Assembly (NCBI GenBank): GCA_034509495.1
Contig: CM067507.1
Span: 33,819,860 to 33,883,859 of the forward strand
From: Acestrorhynchus altus
Taxonomy: Eukaryota; Chordata; Actinopteri; Characiformes; Acestrorhynchidae
Direction of reading: 5' to 3'
DNA: 64,000 bases
Shown one piece after another: positions 1-11,299 of this stretch (position 1 is its first letter; each line of letters starts with the position of its first letter). The notes beneath the pieces were generated by a model that saw only the letters and a list, made by a program, of their open reading frames with translations, was not told the DNA's origin and ran no database searches. Position numbers and translations under genes: made by a program.

Positions 1-563
1 CCTTTTCTGTGTTTAATCGATTTAACAGGCCTACTTTAAAGCACAGACATGAACAGATAAACACATAGGAACCTTTGTCTTACCGAGTCATACAATGGTG
101 ATCTAATTTTATCTAAGTCGTGTATTGTTTGCAGCCCTGTTTCCTGATGAGGAGGGGATGTGTTCACAGCTCCCCTGGCTGTGTGTATGAAGTGTTTATG
201 AAGCCTGTGTTGCTTCTGTTAACCCCTGCAGAGCAGAGGGGATGGAAAAAGAATCACAGGAAATCACAGAGCCATGGGGCGTCACACGCCAATCACACAG
301 CCGCTGAGGGTCACGATGATCTAGACGGCGTGAACCTCCGGCCCTTGCGAGCGGCCTGACTGGCTTTGATGTTCGGGAATAGCTTTGAAAATATGTCAGG
401 TTTGATTTCTCCACTGTGATTCTCTAACAGACGAACAGAACTGTGTCTGCCAGGCTGGATGATTGTACAAAATCAGGTGTTTGACTTGGGTGCTGCCTGT
501 TCCACTGTACGTTCCTCTGAGGTGTTCTGATTAATGCTTGATTCTCACTGATATTTCGACATA
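1..563. other. Non-coding, no recognised feature
   Basis: I see no gene or named repeat here. The part from about 205 to 400 is of ordinary complexity and fairly GC-rich, and could be a short regulatory block. The open frames through it on both strands show no protein-family features. Confidence 0.4.
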
Positions 564-606
564 CGCATGTCCAAATGTTTGTGGACACCCCTTCTAATCA
601 ATGCAT
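564..606 (-). repeat. Short non-autonomous DNA element (family A), right end only
   Basis: The stretch reads like 'TGTCCAAATGTTTGTGGACA' followed by 'CCCCTTCTAATCAATGCATT'. That is the reverse complement of the right end of family A, of which a near-full copy lies at 45,002-45,444. The rest of the copy is absent; a TG microsatellite and a SINE follow. Confidence 0.6.
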
Positions 607-646
607 TACTATACACAGATGTAAACATGTTTTTTTGGGTTTTTTT

Positions 647-650
<4 letters not shown>

Positions 651-715
<65 letters not shown>
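651..715. repeat. (TG)n microsatellite
   Basis: About 32 near-perfect TG units. Frames through it encode only Val-Cys or His-Thr runs and are not genes. Confidence 0.98.
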
Positions 716-717
<2 letters not shown>

Positions 718-763
718 ATGTTTGTGTGTGCATGCCAATGTGCAAAGGGAAAAACCTAAACAT

Positions 764-996
764 AGACCCACTGTTCTTGCACACAGGGGTATTTTGCCTC
801 TGCATTTATCCACACGCTAGTGAATTCACACTCAGGGGCAGTGAGCACATGTGCCTGGAGCAGCAGACAGCTCTATCCATGACACTCGGGCAGCAGATGA
901 GGAGTTAAGTGCCTTACTCAAGAGCACATCAGTCATGTCCTGCCAGTTCAGGGAAACAAACCGGCAATCTTCCAGTCTCAAGTCTGGTTCCCTAAT
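764..996 (-). repeat. tRNA-derived SINE-like repeat (type 1)
   Basis: Shares ordered segments with 22,331-22,587 and 50,958-51,188: 'AGGGGCAGTGAGCACA', 'GTGCCTTACTCAAGAGCAC' and 'CTGCCAGTTCAGGG'. Read on the minus strand, these copies begin with a tRNA-like head resembling a B box. This copy ends at a TG/GA microsatellite, so its head is cut short. The tRNA origin is inferred from the 22 kb copy. Confidence 0.6.
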
Positions 997-999
997 GTT

Positions 1000-1007
1000 T
1001 GTGTGTG

Positions 1008-1055
<48 letters not shown>

Positions 1056-1056
1056 T

Positions 1057-1122
<66 letters not shown>

Positions 1123-1126
1123 GAGA
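1000..1126. repeat. Compound (TG)n(GA)n microsatellite
   Basis: About 53 bp of TG changes through GTGAGTGA into about 66 bp of GA with single interruptions. Confidence 0.98.
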
Positions 1127-1268
1127 AATGACTCATGAGTTGAAATGAATAGAGCTGTAAGAAATTATAGGTAATTAAGGCTATTTTTATGTTGGTAAAT
1201 GGCTAAACATTTATGTATTAATGTTCATTATTATAGCTGCATGACTTGAGTGATATTTAACTCCCTCC

Positions 1269-1269
<1 letters not shown>

Positions 1270-1340
<71 letters not shown>
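1270..1340. repeat. (CA)n microsatellite
   Basis: About 35 uninterrupted CA units. Confidence 0.98.
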
Positions 1341-1342
<2 letters not shown>

Positions 1343-1801
1343 CCTACAACTCAGATCTACTTGAAGCCCCTTTGTCACGACATCCTCACTATGGATGCCA
1401 TTATGTCCCCTGTGTCATCTTTTCTGAACAACAAAATATGGTCAGCCTAGTGCAGATCATCTCTGCTAAGTGTTTGCTTGTGACGTGTCCAATAAAGGGT
1501 TGTTATGGTGGATTAGAGGAAGCAGCAAGAGGTTTCACACTTCCCAACACACTTTTAATGAAATCCTCACCCCAGCACTTAGTAAATATTATCACCCCCT
1601 CCCCCTTACAAACACACCAGCAGACCCCAACAATCACCTCTTCTTGTGTCCTAATTAATCACAGGGACACCCACACACACACACACACACAGTGTCAGAC
1701 CAGGGCAGCTAAGGAAGGACACAAAGGGAGGATGTCTAAAACAACACTCTCCTTCATACCTTATAGAAAGGCCTTCGTGCCTTCCCAGCTTCATTAAATG
1801 A

Positions 1802-1802
<1 letters not shown>
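1341..1802. other. Non-coding, no recognised feature
   Basis: Apart from a short CA tract at 1,672-1,691, I see no gene or named repeat. The longest frame (1,372-1,797, plus) crosses the CA tract and has no family resemblance. Confidence 0.4.
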
Positions 1803-1886
<84 letters not shown>

Positions 1887-1899
1887 TGTGTGTGTGTGC
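1803..1899. repeat. (TG)n microsatellite
   Basis: About 48 units with two late interruptions. It lies directly beside a family A copy. Confidence 0.98.
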
Positions 1900-1904
1900 A
1901 TGTT

Positions 1905-2195
1905 TGTGTATTGCTGACTCAGTCTATTCCCTGTAGAGAAGTACTGCCAATAAATTAGGACTGTCTGGAGCAGATACACATGAGCATATTGGCACCATGC
2001 CTAATGCAAGATTTTGGCTAGAGGGGTACAAATCCTCCCAGCATTGATCTGTGGAACAGTGGAACTGTGTTCTCTGAAATTATGGTTCTCCCTCTCTATC
2101 ATCACTTTTGGGATGGGGAGTTGGGAATGAGGTGAGGTGTTGATCGTCCAGCATTATTACCTCACCAATATTCTTGTTACTGAATGTCCTAAGTA
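1905..2195 (-). mobile_element. Short non-autonomous DNA element (family A), partial
   Basis: Matches the reverse complement of the 45 kb copy in order: the 'TTGCTGACTCAG' segment, the 'GGCACCATGCCTAATG' segment, 'AGAGGGGTACAAATCC', the 'GGAACTGTGTTCTCTG' segment and the 'TGAGGTGTTGAT' segment. The outer (left) end of the element is missing. It has no coding capacity. Confidence 0.75.
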
Positions 2196-2510
2196 CATAG
2201 CATGTGGAGCCCCACTGGTAGCCCAACTGGGAACAGGTTTTGTCCTCAGGTTCCATGTTGGCCCCTCACATGGATGGCCATCAGTGATGGGAACAGGAGG
2301 GGTTCGCCTTTAAAACCCTATATCACAATTTTGTGGGATGTTTCCTAGTTTGACATACTTCACCAAAAATTTAGAAAAAAAATATTTAAAGGAGTCAGTC
2401 ACACATACCATATATTATTTTCAGAAGATTCTAGGTTACTCAATTCTTCATTTGATACTCAATTCTTCATTTGCTACGGACATCTTAACAGAATTTAAAT
2501 ATTCTCCAAT
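2196..2510. other. Non-coding; short direct duplication inside
   Basis: A 19-bp unit, 'TACTCAATTCTTCATTTG' plus one base, occurs twice in tandem at 2,437-2,474. Otherwise I see nothing recognisable. Confidence 0.5.
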
Positions 2511-2690
2511 GTGTTGAATACAGAGCAGTAAACATGCACTGGAAGCTCCTTTGGCATTTAAACTGGGATTTAATTCAATTGGAAATGAACTCATTTGTGC
2601 TGTTTTTAAGCTGAACTACTCACTGATAATTCATCACACAATGATGAGACCACCATGGTGACATAAGTCAAAGACACAAGACATGAGTCT
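2511..2690 (-). repeat. Dispersed ~0.9 kb unit (family K), fragment
   Basis: 'GAGCAGTAAACATGCACTGG' and 'AGCTCCTTTGGCATTTAAAC' recur almost exactly at 57,000-57,050 and, in reverse complement, around 23,800-23,840. It is part of a family with seven recognisable copies in this window. Confidence 0.75.
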
Positions 2691-2814
2691 TATGTGTTAG
2701 TGATAGTGTGTTATGATATGTTTATCATATCTGCAGGTTACTCTGATCCTGAGTTACGAAACCTGGAAAACAGCATGTCACTGCCTGCAAAGTGTGGATC
2801 TTGTGTTATAAGAG

Positions 2815-3010
2815 TTAAACATGGGCCCCATCTTGGTGGTACAATGCAGATGGGGTTTATATGGGACCCATGGGAGGTTAAGGTTCGTTGTAATGATTGG
2901 GTCTGTTTCAGAAGCCACAAATACAAACCCACTCAGATCCCATGCCCACGTGGAACCCACCAAAGTGATGTTTCACCAATATGAGCACCACATGAGCATG
3001 CTGGATCTGC
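2815..3010. repeat. Degenerate GGGCCC/TGGGACCCA-rich sequence
   Basis: Multiple short variants of 'ATGGGNCCCAT' and 'AACCCAC' occur, resembling a degenerate repeat common in fish genomes. It is not coding. The family assignment is from memory and weak. Confidence 0.3.
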
Positions 3011-3540
3011 GTTACCCAAACATTTTCTAGCCGCCTTGAATTGCATCCTGTCATTTTTACACAATTTTCTTATTAAATGTAAAAATGTGTATAATAAATA
3101 ATAACTACTCAAGAAACCTCTGAGCCAAACTCAAATTGAGCCGTATTTCTGTCGTGATTTCATCGGAAAATGTGCATTTATTCTGCCCTGATGTCATACA
3201 CTCACAGCTTGTTTTGTTGACAGTAAGACTGCTCACTGCCGGACATCAGTGTTCCAGACATACAGAGCAGGCCCATTGCACACATCGTCCAGACAGATAA
3301 AATGTCAACTCTTACAATCTAATTAAAGGTGCTGGACCTGCTGAGGCACCTGCAGGGACACTAGCTGTGTGTGCAGATACAGGCTGTTTAGAAATCTAAT
3401 TACCTTACACTTCTGTGTACCGAACGCTTTACCAGTGCCAGGTCATGCCTCTTCCCCTTCGTGCCCATAACCAAATTAAAACGGCATATTCATTTATCTT
3501 CCAGCTGAAGGGCTTGTGTTTTTTTCTGCTGTCAGACAGC
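3011..3540. promoter_or_regulatory. Candidate non-coding regulatory block (unverified)
   Basis: This is complex, repeat-free, non-coding sequence with several TAATTA-like and AATTAAA cores. It could be a conserved element, but I cannot test conservation. Confidence 0.2.
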
Positions 3541-3554
3541 ACCTTCACTTTTCC

Positions 3555-3675
3555 TTTGTTTCAGTTTCCCAAAAACATCTTAGAACAGAGATGATTCTTA
3601 AAAGGCAGAGTGTGCATCACACAGAACACTGCTTCTTCCGGTTAAGATAATCTTAACACGTGCATTTCAACCTTG
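3555..3675. mobile_element. Possible miniature element with TTCCCAAAA / CTTAAG-type arms
   Basis: 'GTTTCCCAAAAACATCTTAG' followed by 'GATTCTTAAAA' and later 'GATAATCTTAAC' resembles a short fish inverted-repeat element. Only partial arms are visible. Confidence 0.35.
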
Positions 3676-4942
3676 ACAGATTTTTGAATGAGGCCCAATA
3701 CAGGATATGGAGTTTATTTGCATATGTTATTCCCAAAGACACAGCAACACAACCAGACTTTTGGTTTAAAGGGGTAAAAAGGGAGGAAAATAGTTGAATA
3801 GGAAAACAGCGTGAACAGTGACTCTTTTTGGAATCTAAAGCACAAAACTATTACGAATGAACACATTTCCAGGAAACAATTAAGGAATGCAAGTAATCTA
3901 AATGTGATCTATTGAGACACACATCTTAAAAATAAAGGCACTGCAATGTGTTCTTTGAGAGATGCCATTGAATAAACACTGAGCGCATAAAGAACTTTAA
4001 GGAAAAATGAGTGTGAAGAACCTTCAAAATGAGAAAGATACAATGTAAAATCCTATGAATGCGTCCTTGCATTTCGCTTGCTCTGGGCTATTTTATGCTG
4101 GAATAAAATACAGTGTTCATACACAGTCCTGGCTCTGTAAATGAGAAATAAACAAAGTGGCTTGGCTTCAGCCACACAACACTTTTCAGCCAATCTGAAC
4201 AAGAGTTTCGACCCGCACACTCATTGACTATCGTCATGCATTATGCATGATATTTAGTAGGCAAGCGGTTGGTCTGTGAATTTCCTGGGTTGTTAAATCT
4301 GTACTGTAAAGACAAAAAAAAATGATGCCAGTTAAAATAAACACTCCATCAAAATGACATATTTCTCATTAGTTTATGGACTAGAGACTAGGTCTAGATA
4401 GGACAGCATCTGGCCCATCTATTAGTGATAGTGATTAGTGTATCATGGCATTGCTACAAAGTCAAAAAGAAACACCTTGGTAACATCTCTGTTTCAAAGA
4501 GAGCATGAGGTGAAGACACTGATTTGACTGACTGCAGGAAGAACTGTTAATGCACTCTGATGACGAAGAAGAACTTCGGTACAATATGTTCTTGGCCTGT
4601 CGTGAGGTTTAATATATTTCTGTTTTCAGATGGCAGATGTTTCCACTTGATGTTGCTGTTTGGGGGATGGAGCTTTTCTTTGGCTTGTGCATCTGGTACT
4701 GTCGGGCGGGTTGTGATTCTGATTGCTTTGCTACTATTCAGTGGACAAGAATCAAACAGTGCCAGTCTAAGGTGGGCTAAAGGTACATTAACACTCTTTA
4801 TGATTTTTGAGGCTGTATACATAAATATAAATCAAATAAAAAAGTAAATACATTCAGTATTTCACAATGCATTAAACAGCTGTTAGATATAATCAGACAC
4901 TAACAATTAAACAGTTTCGTGACATTCATTGTATTTATTATC

Positions 4943-4945
<3 letters not shown>
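3676..4945. other. AT-rich non-coding sequence with one palindrome
   Basis: No gene or named repeat was seen. A perfect 17-bp palindrome, TCATGCAT-T-ATGCATGA, lies at 4,234-4,250. Two overlapping opposite-strand frames at 4,547-4,847 show no motifs. Confidence 0.4.

Positions 4946-5002
<57 letters not shown>
4946..5002. repeat. (TA)n microsatellite
   Basis: About 28 TA units. Confidence 0.98.
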
Positions 5003-5004
<2 letters not shown>

Positions 5005-5084
5005 ACATGGGTCATCAACTGTGGCAGCTTAGTTGGCCTGGGTATCAAAACTAACAGCACAATAAAAACAGTTTATGCCATTTT

Positions 5085-5200
5085 TTACTTGTTGACATAT
5101 TTCTGGCAGTTCTTTACATTGTACTGAATTCAAGATGAACGGACCAATAGAAATGCTCCTTTTTGCATGAAAGTAACTTATAAAGGTGATTCCTGATTGG
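5085..5200 (+). repeat. Dispersed repeat (family D), fragment
   Basis: 'TTCTTTACATTGTACTGAAT' and 'GGACCAATAGAAATGCTCC' also occur near 31,825-31,890 and 61,470-61,500, and inverted near 18,285 and 31,443. No coding capacity. Confidence 0.55.
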
Positions 5201-5340
5201 ATATGATTCCACTACCCAGTGTTCGGTCGTATGTTCTCATTTTCCTTTGAATAATTAGGGAATTCTGGTCATATAGGTTCATCTTCCACGAGAGTTTGGT
5301 GATTTTTCTGCTCAAGCACACCTGGTGGTTTCAGAGGGGT

Positions 5341-5515
5341 GGTTGGTGTAGTGCAGTGGGTAACACCCACTCCTTTCCCACAGTACAATAATATTAAATT
5401 CACTGCCAGAGCAAGCACACCACACTACACCAGACATTGAGTAAAACTCCTAACTCTTCATTCTCCTACCTGGGTAATGTGATTTATATTGGATCAGCCC
5501 AAAGCCATCAATATA
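5341..5515 (+). repeat. tRNA-derived SINE-like repeat (type 2), degraded
   Basis: It starts 'GGTTGGTGTAGTGCAGTGGG' then 'TAACACC', an A-box-like head shared with 14,841-15,011. It also shares 'ACTCCTAACTCTTCATTCTC'-like body sequence. The B-box area is damaged. Confidence 0.55.
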
Positions 5516-5792
5516 CGGTAATAAAGCATTAAAACTGGGAAACTGACCTAATGTCCGGGTTCCAGTTTTGTGTCATGCCAGCACTGCTGTCAGAAAGACA
5601 GATAAACCCACAATTCAAACAACCTCTGAAAGTGAGAGCAGATGCCAGCAAGTCCATCAGTGTCAGTGGTATCAGTGTCTGGAATACAAGGCCAGTTACA
5701 GTTGAGGTAGGGCAGGTTATTCCTGGACCAGAGTCAACTTCCAGCAGGACCTGAACACACAGCATTGCGTGACCACAGAGCTGCTTTTGCGT

Positions 5793-5794
<2 letters not shown>

Positions 5795-5849
<55 letters not shown>
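5795..5849. repeat. (CA)n microsatellite
   Basis: About 27 CA units. Confidence 0.98.
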
Positions 5850-5851
<2 letters not shown>

Positions 5852-5900
5852 CACACACAATGTTTGTGTACAGGGTGTACAATTCTCATGAATGATTAAA

Positions 5901-6262
5901 GCACCCATTGCTGACACACATGTGCAAATGCACCCACAACCAATACAACTATCTAGAGCAGATCAGCACAGACCTATTTACACCATGCCAAATACCAGTC
6001 ATGGGTTAGAGGGGTATAAATCCCCCCAGCATTGAGCTGTGGAGCAGTGGAATTGTGTTCTCTGGAGTTATGGTGCTCCATCCAATGCATGCATGTGGGA
6101 TGAGGTGGGGTAATGAATATCTAACCTCTCTAATGCAATCAAATCCCTAACAGTGCCCAAAAAACTATCAACAGTCACTCCAACAAAACTCTTTTTAATA
6201 CCCTTGATTTCAGAAGAAACAACGAAGGAGCCAGTGTCCCAATACTTATGTCCATATACTGT
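5901..6262 (-). mobile_element. Short non-autonomous DNA element (family A), long copy
   Basis: It runs from 'CACCCATTGCTGACACA' to 'CCCAATACTTATGTCCATAT', which is nearly the full internal length of family A in reverse orientation. The inner 'TATAAATCCCCCCAGCATTG' and 'TTGATTTCAGAAGAAAC' segments are present. It encodes nothing. Confidence 0.8.
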
Positions 6263-6439
6263 TGCCGTGGATCATTATCTTGTTGTTAAAGCCACCCTCT
6301 GAACAGCTTCAGTCTTTTCTTAGAATTGGTTGCGTCTGTAATAGGATTGAGACATGGGTGTTGCAGTCATTTTAGTGGCTCTTTGAGAATGAACTTCCCA
6401 GCCTTTGTGTGTATAAACAACCCAATTTATTTATTTATT

Positions 6440-6700
6440 TATTTATTTGACCAACCGTGCTGTTGTACAGTGGACTCCCAGCTCAGTTTGTCTACAGAAA
6501 AAGACATTTGCAAACAGGATTTACTGGTATTTTCTGGAATCCCTTCACTTGTGCTGCCATGGGCTGCAGCACAACCTCAAAGCATAATAGCTCCTCCCAC
6601 ATGCTTCACATTTGGCAATGTATTCTTTTCATCAAATACAGCTCCCTTTTTATCCAAACCTGTTACGTTTGCTGATTGAGACCAAAGCAACATTAGGTTT
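6440..6700 (-). pseudogene. Degraded Tc1/mariner-type transposase fragment
   Basis: The minus-strand reading includes 'VKHVGGAIML', a degenerate form of the Tc1 signature VKHGGGSIMVWGC. The plus strand carries the fish Tc1-like phrases 'GCTGCCATGGGCTGCAGCAC' and 'CACATGCTTCACATTTGGCA'. No intact frame remains and neither end of the element is clear. A TTTA tract at 6,426-6,450 abuts it. It is a different family from the element at 42 kb. Confidence 0.6.
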
Positions 6701-7495
6701 TGTGTAAAATGTTGTGTTTCATGTTTGATCTGCTGCAGAGACTGTGTTTACTACTACTACTACTAAAAAAACAAATGTCCAAATGTGTCCATATAAGTCT
6801 ATATTTAAGGCCATTTATGGAAAAGGCTGTGGCAACTACAGGCAAACATCAGGAGACATAAATGAGATTTCATGGAAGTATAAGACTGTGACCCTAAAAT
6901 GCCCAGTCTGACCATTTCCCTCACTATTCGGATGGGAATGAGACATTTGGTGTAGTCAGAACGTGGAAATACCAGTCATTTAACTATGGACAGCATTGTG
7001 TAATTTTATCGTGTGTGATCACAGCTCGCAGGATGTTTATGCTGCTGTTGTAGCCACTGGGTCTCCCTCAAGCAATTTCACCAGATTCCCAAAATAAACA
7101 AACATGTTTGGTATGAACAAACTACAGGGACTTATTGTACCCGTGAGGCCGAGCGCTGCTGTCACATTGCTCTGAGAGCAAGTATCAACATCAGTTCAGT
7201 CAGACTCAGAAGGTACAGTGTGAATGAGGTGACCTGCTGTTCAAAATGTCAATAGTTGCTGCCCTCTAATGGACATATCAGTCCAGTGCAAGTAGAACAA
7301 ACCCCCAGCTCATGTTCAGTTCTAGCACATAATAGTTCTGAGACAAAACCTGGCATCTCCAAAATGATCTCCATAACTTTACAGAAGAATGAAATCCCAC
7401 AGTGCTTCACAGTGTGTGCATAATGCATAAGTCAAGGGTAATATGTAAATTCAGAGGGACTGGATATGAAAGAAAAAATGATTGGTTGAGAAAAT
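6701..7495. other. Non-coding, no recognised feature
   Basis: A short (TAC)n run lies near 6,749-6,765. No gene or named repeat was seen. Confidence 0.4.
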
Positions 7496-7504
7496 TACAA
7501 ACTC

Positions 7505-7840
7505 AGGGGTGAGATTCACAAAAATGTCTTAGGTAAGAAATTCTTCAAGCTTCAAGAAAAAGTTATGATATATTGTTTTTTCCTCAAACATTCTTCAAAA
7601 TGTCACTTTATTCTGTGTCTACGTAAAGGAATGTCAATCGTAGCTCTTTTACTGGAAGTGTTTCAATGCTTACGTTGATTGTTTCACCTCCAAAGTGTTA
7701 TTTTGCCTTGTTTATGGGACGTTGTGAGATGCAGAGACTGTGTTACAAATGGCAAACAAATGAGTGTTTTAAGAAAATCTTGAGAAAATAATAAATAAAT
7801 ACTGCACTTAAGAACATTTTTATCAACGTTAGTGTTTAGT
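7505..7840. mobile_element. Possible miniature element with CTTAAGAAC-type inverted arms
   Basis: The left part 'TTCACAAAAATGTCTTAGG' and the right part 'CACTTAAGAACATTTTTATC' are imperfect inverted copies about 300 bp apart. There is no open frame. The family is uncertain. Confidence 0.35.
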
Positions 7841-8640
7841 GTTCCTGTGACCACCAGTGTGAAAATGAAACAATACGAATGACATCAGTGCACCTGATGG
7901 TGCTTCGTCCCACATCTCCACTGCGGTGTAACTAAATGGAGCAAACACAGATTAAACCGTTATTTATTTATTTATTTATTTGTTTGTTTTTATCATCTCA
8001 ATACTCTGAGGTTTACAGCTAAAATAAATGTTACTGAACATTTCGTAAACAAATCATCAGTAAGTGTGTGATACAAGGACTGAAAAGAAGTGGTTAGTAG
8101 TAAAGACACTTTCGTCCCAAGATCACGTTACTGTACTTTGGACATCTTTGCAAGAAAGCAAAAAATAATCCTTCCATGCAAATCAATTACATTCATTACT
8201 GCTGAATGAAAATAGGACTCAACACATAAATATCAGGGTTGGTCACTTTGTTTTGTCACAGGAATGAATTTCAGCTCCGTAAATCACAGTCAAGACTTAA
8301 ATTAAGAGCTGTATTTAAGACACTTTGCCGAAGCTGACTCCACGAATCTACATTAAGCATTTCCATCTGCTGTCCTAAAACACCGGTCAGTTTTATGTGT
8401 ATTGGTAATGGTAAAGTTTAGGGTGTTTCTGCTCTGATGTTCCTCAAACCTCTCTAAATGACGTTTTCTAATTATGCTGAAATTCCATATCCCACCTCTT
8501 ATCCCAGCACATATCCCACCAATCAGCATTTTGTACTCTGCATGTATAAATCAGCCCACGTCTCAAACTGTGTGGAGCTGTTCAGTAATCTTATACTTTT
8601 TCAAACTGTGTAACACACTGCTGTCTATAAACAGGGAAAA
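7841..8640. other. Non-coding, no recognised feature
   Basis: It contains a (TTTA)n run at about 7,961-7,981. No gene was seen. Confidence 0.4.
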
Positions 8641-8644
8641 AGTA

Positions 8645-8880
8645 CATACAGTATATGGGCAAAAGTATTGGGACACCTGTTCACCTGCTTCTGTTGGACT
8701 GTTTCTACTGTCCAGGGAAGATACTGGAGAATTATAGACCTCATTCCCTTTCCCCAAAGTCACCCCAAAAGTGGGTGGAGCACCCTTATTCCAGAACATC
8801 AGAGGGTTTAGTTCTGAAGGTTCTGAGGTTCTCAACCAAAGGTCCACAGTGCAGTAGCAGCATTGCAGCCTGGAGAGGCA
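8645..8880 (+). mobile_element. Short non-autonomous DNA element (family A), truncated
   Basis: It begins with the family A left end, 'ATGGGCAAAAGTATTGGGAC', followed by 'TTCTACTGTCCAGGGAAG'. The body then diverges and the right end is missing. Confidence 0.7.
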
Positions 8881-9029
8881 GTGATAGAGATGCTGTTTTC
8901 CCTTTTGTGGATCATCAGTGTGATTCTGTGTGATTTTAAGGTAAAAACGTTGCGTTTAGGTTCTGTAGCACAGCACGGTAATTCCAGCTGCAGTACAGTG
9001 AGGGCCTCATCTTAAACACTCCGATCCTG

Positions 9030-9329
9030 TATAGGTGTGTAAAAGCAGGCTTTCGGTGTGTGGGTGCAGTGGCATGTACTCCGAGTGTGCCATGGGCCTT
9101 GGGCAAAATGACGCATGGCAGACAGTTTGCATTTCTAATGTAGCACGTCTGAAATGGTGGCCCGGCGGTAACACTCCGCGCTTTGCTTCTTTATTTATTT
9201 CGTTTTGTGCGGCATCTAATCTCCTGTTCCAGAATTAATTACTTAATTAGCATAGTGAATTAACAAACAATTATGATGCATGGAAAAATTCCAGCGACAC
9301 CCGATGCAGTTTGGTTACACATGCTTGAA

Positions 9330-9330
<1 letters not shown>
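9030..9330. promoter_or_regulatory. Candidate non-coding regulatory block (unverified)
   Basis: Complex sequence ends in a dense homeodomain-type cluster at about 9,231-9,275 ('GAATTAATTACTTAATTAGC' and 'TGAATTAAC'). Resemblance to enhancer sequence is inferred. Conservation is untested. Confidence 0.3.

Positions 9331-9403
<73 letters not shown>
9331..9403. repeat. (CA)n microsatellite
   Basis: About 36 CA units. It splits complex sequence on both sides. Confidence 0.98.
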
Positions 9404-9405
<2 letters not shown>

Positions 9406-9502
9406 GGCTGGCTGGAAGGCCTGAAGCCAGGAAATTAGAATGTCTGTAATAAAATAAAGCATTTTAACAAACAGCCTCTTCAAAGTGAAAGTGATATTGT
9501 GG

Positions 9503-9504
<2 letters not shown>

Positions 9505-9546
<42 letters not shown>

Positions 9547-9570
9547 TTGTGTGTGAGTGTGTGCGTTTGT
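9505..9570. repeat. (TG)n microsatellite, interrupted
   Basis: TG tract with GCGTTT and GAG interruptions in its second half. Confidence 0.97.
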
Positions 9571-9574
9571 GGAG

Positions 9575-10124
9575 TAATAAAATCCCAGCAGTAATTTATT
9601 AACTAAGCATAATTGTTGCAATAAATTAATCGTTGTTGTTTTTTTTTCCTCGGTGGAGTTCGTATCGAGACCTCACTGGATAACAGGAAGCACAAATCCC
9701 TCAGCCTGCTGAACCAGTGGTAACAGGACGGTCTGAGCTCAGCGTGGTACTCGTCCTGTTTATTAGGGGCCCAAGAACTTCAGTTGTGTTCAGTTGTTTT
9801 AAATGTAATCGATTCTGTTGCAGTGAACACACACATATCCATGATTTGGAAGCAATTGGTGGTTAGATACCTTCCTGTCCTGGGGTCGAACCTGAGGTAT
9901 TCGGATCCCAAGCTCACTTGGTCACTGTCACGTATCTCCATTTTTGCTTTTTTTTCTCATATATTGTGAATCTGGCAGCTGGCCATTTTTGAGATACAAG
10001 GTTTCTGACACCCCTGATACCACCGACCATAACATTTTACTTCATTACTATAATATTATTCATATTTATAATATTAGTGTAATATAATACCTTCTTGTCC
10101 TGCTTTTACCCCCGTCTTTTTGCA
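9575..10124. other. Non-coding, no recognised feature
   Basis: I see no gene or named repeat in this stretch. Confidence 0.4.
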
Positions 10125-10422
10125 GAGACACTGACATGGTGGTGGTGTGTTAGTGTGTGTTGGGCTGGTGTGACTGGATCAAAGACAGCAGTGCTGTTGC
10201 AGTGTTTAAACACTGTGTCCACTCACCGTCCACTCTATTAGACACTCCTACCGAGTGTCTCCACCTCGTAGATGTAAAGTCAGAGACAGAAGCACATCTG
10301 TTTCTGCACAGTTTGTGTTGGTCGTCCTCTAGTCCTTCATCAGTGCTCACAGGACGCTGTTGGGTGGTTATTTCTGGTTGGTGGACTGTTCTCAGTCCAG
10401 CAGTGACACTGAGGGGTTTAAA
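10125..10422 (+). mobile_element. Foldback-type dispersed element (family B)
   Basis: 'CACTGACATGGTGGTGGTGT', 'CACTCTATTAGACACTCC' and 'CCTTCATCAGTGCTCACAGG' recur at 16.4, 46.0 and 52.7 kb, mostly reversed. The family carries inverted internal halves, so a full copy can fold back on itself. No coding capacity. Confidence 0.75.
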
Positions 10423-10484
10423 CAGACTTCATGGCTTCATTTGGCTTGGCTCTGACCCGTACTGTTTCTCATGGGTCTTTCCAT

Positions 10485-10580
10485 ATAATTCCAAATAATG
10501 TCCAGTGAACCACAGGTGTCCAGTCAAGCTGTAGAAACATCTGAAGGATGATCAGTGGAAACAAGATGCAAGATATATAC
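10485..10580 (+). mobile_element. Tc1-type transposon terminal fragment
   Basis: 'CCACAGGTGTCCAGTCAAGC', 'TGTAGAAACATCTGAAGG' and 'ATGATCAGTGGAA' nearly match 43,032-43,082 in the Tc1 element at 42.1-43.3 kb. It is a scrap of the same family. Confidence 0.7.
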
Positions 10581-10619
10581 ACATTAGAAATTAGAGACCT
10601 TTCTTTTACCACTGAAGCT

Positions 10620-10925
10620 GGTTCATCTCAGTAGCGCTGGGCTCCTTCTGCAGGCGAGCCGCAGCACGCAGCCTGCCATTTTCCACCCAGTCCCATCTGA
10701 GAGCATCATCAGTGGCAAGAGTGCATCGTGTGTAATTGCAGTAATTAGTGGCGTCTGTAGGGACAGCCCTGCTGAACAGGTGGGGAGGCGGTGGAACGCC
10801 TCTGAGAGCCGCTGTACGTCCATCAGAGACGGGTTGAAAATGACTGACAGCAGAACAAACACCTCAGAGACTGCAGCGTCCGCCGGCATCACTGATGCAG
10901 GAGAGCTGAGAGTGTGGAGTTCAGC
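10620..10925. promoter_or_regulatory. Candidate non-coding regulatory block (unverified)
   Basis: GC-rich, complex, repeat-free sequence containing 'GTAATTGCAGTAATTAGTGG' around 10,732. The minus-strand frame here lacks motifs, and I read the block as non-coding. Confidence 0.25.
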
Positions 10926-11029
10926 AGAGCTGCACTGACGACTTCAGAACTTCAGCAGATACTGTTCATGCACTGACCTTCACTGACCTTTCCTTTATTC
11001 CTTTATTACTTCTTTCTGATTCTGTTTTC

Positions 11030-11036
11030 TTTTTTT

Positions 11037-11103
<67 letters not shown>

Positions 11104-11224
11104 CCTTTATTCCTTTACTAGTTTTCTGATTCTGTTTCTTTTTTCTTTTCTTCTTTCTGATTCTGTTTTTTCTTTCTCTTTTCTTTCTGATTCCTGTTTT
11201 TCTTTTCCTCTCTCTGTCTGTCTC

Positions 11225-11299
<75 letters not shown>

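Noticed and set aside
567..908. Open frame rich in Val-Cys
   Set aside because: It is a translation of a (TG)n tract joined to SINE sequence. The same artefact explains the His-Thr and Val-Cys frames at 1.3, 1.9, 5.7, 9.4, 11.4, 13.8, 21.2, 44.5, 52.2 and 53.7 kb.
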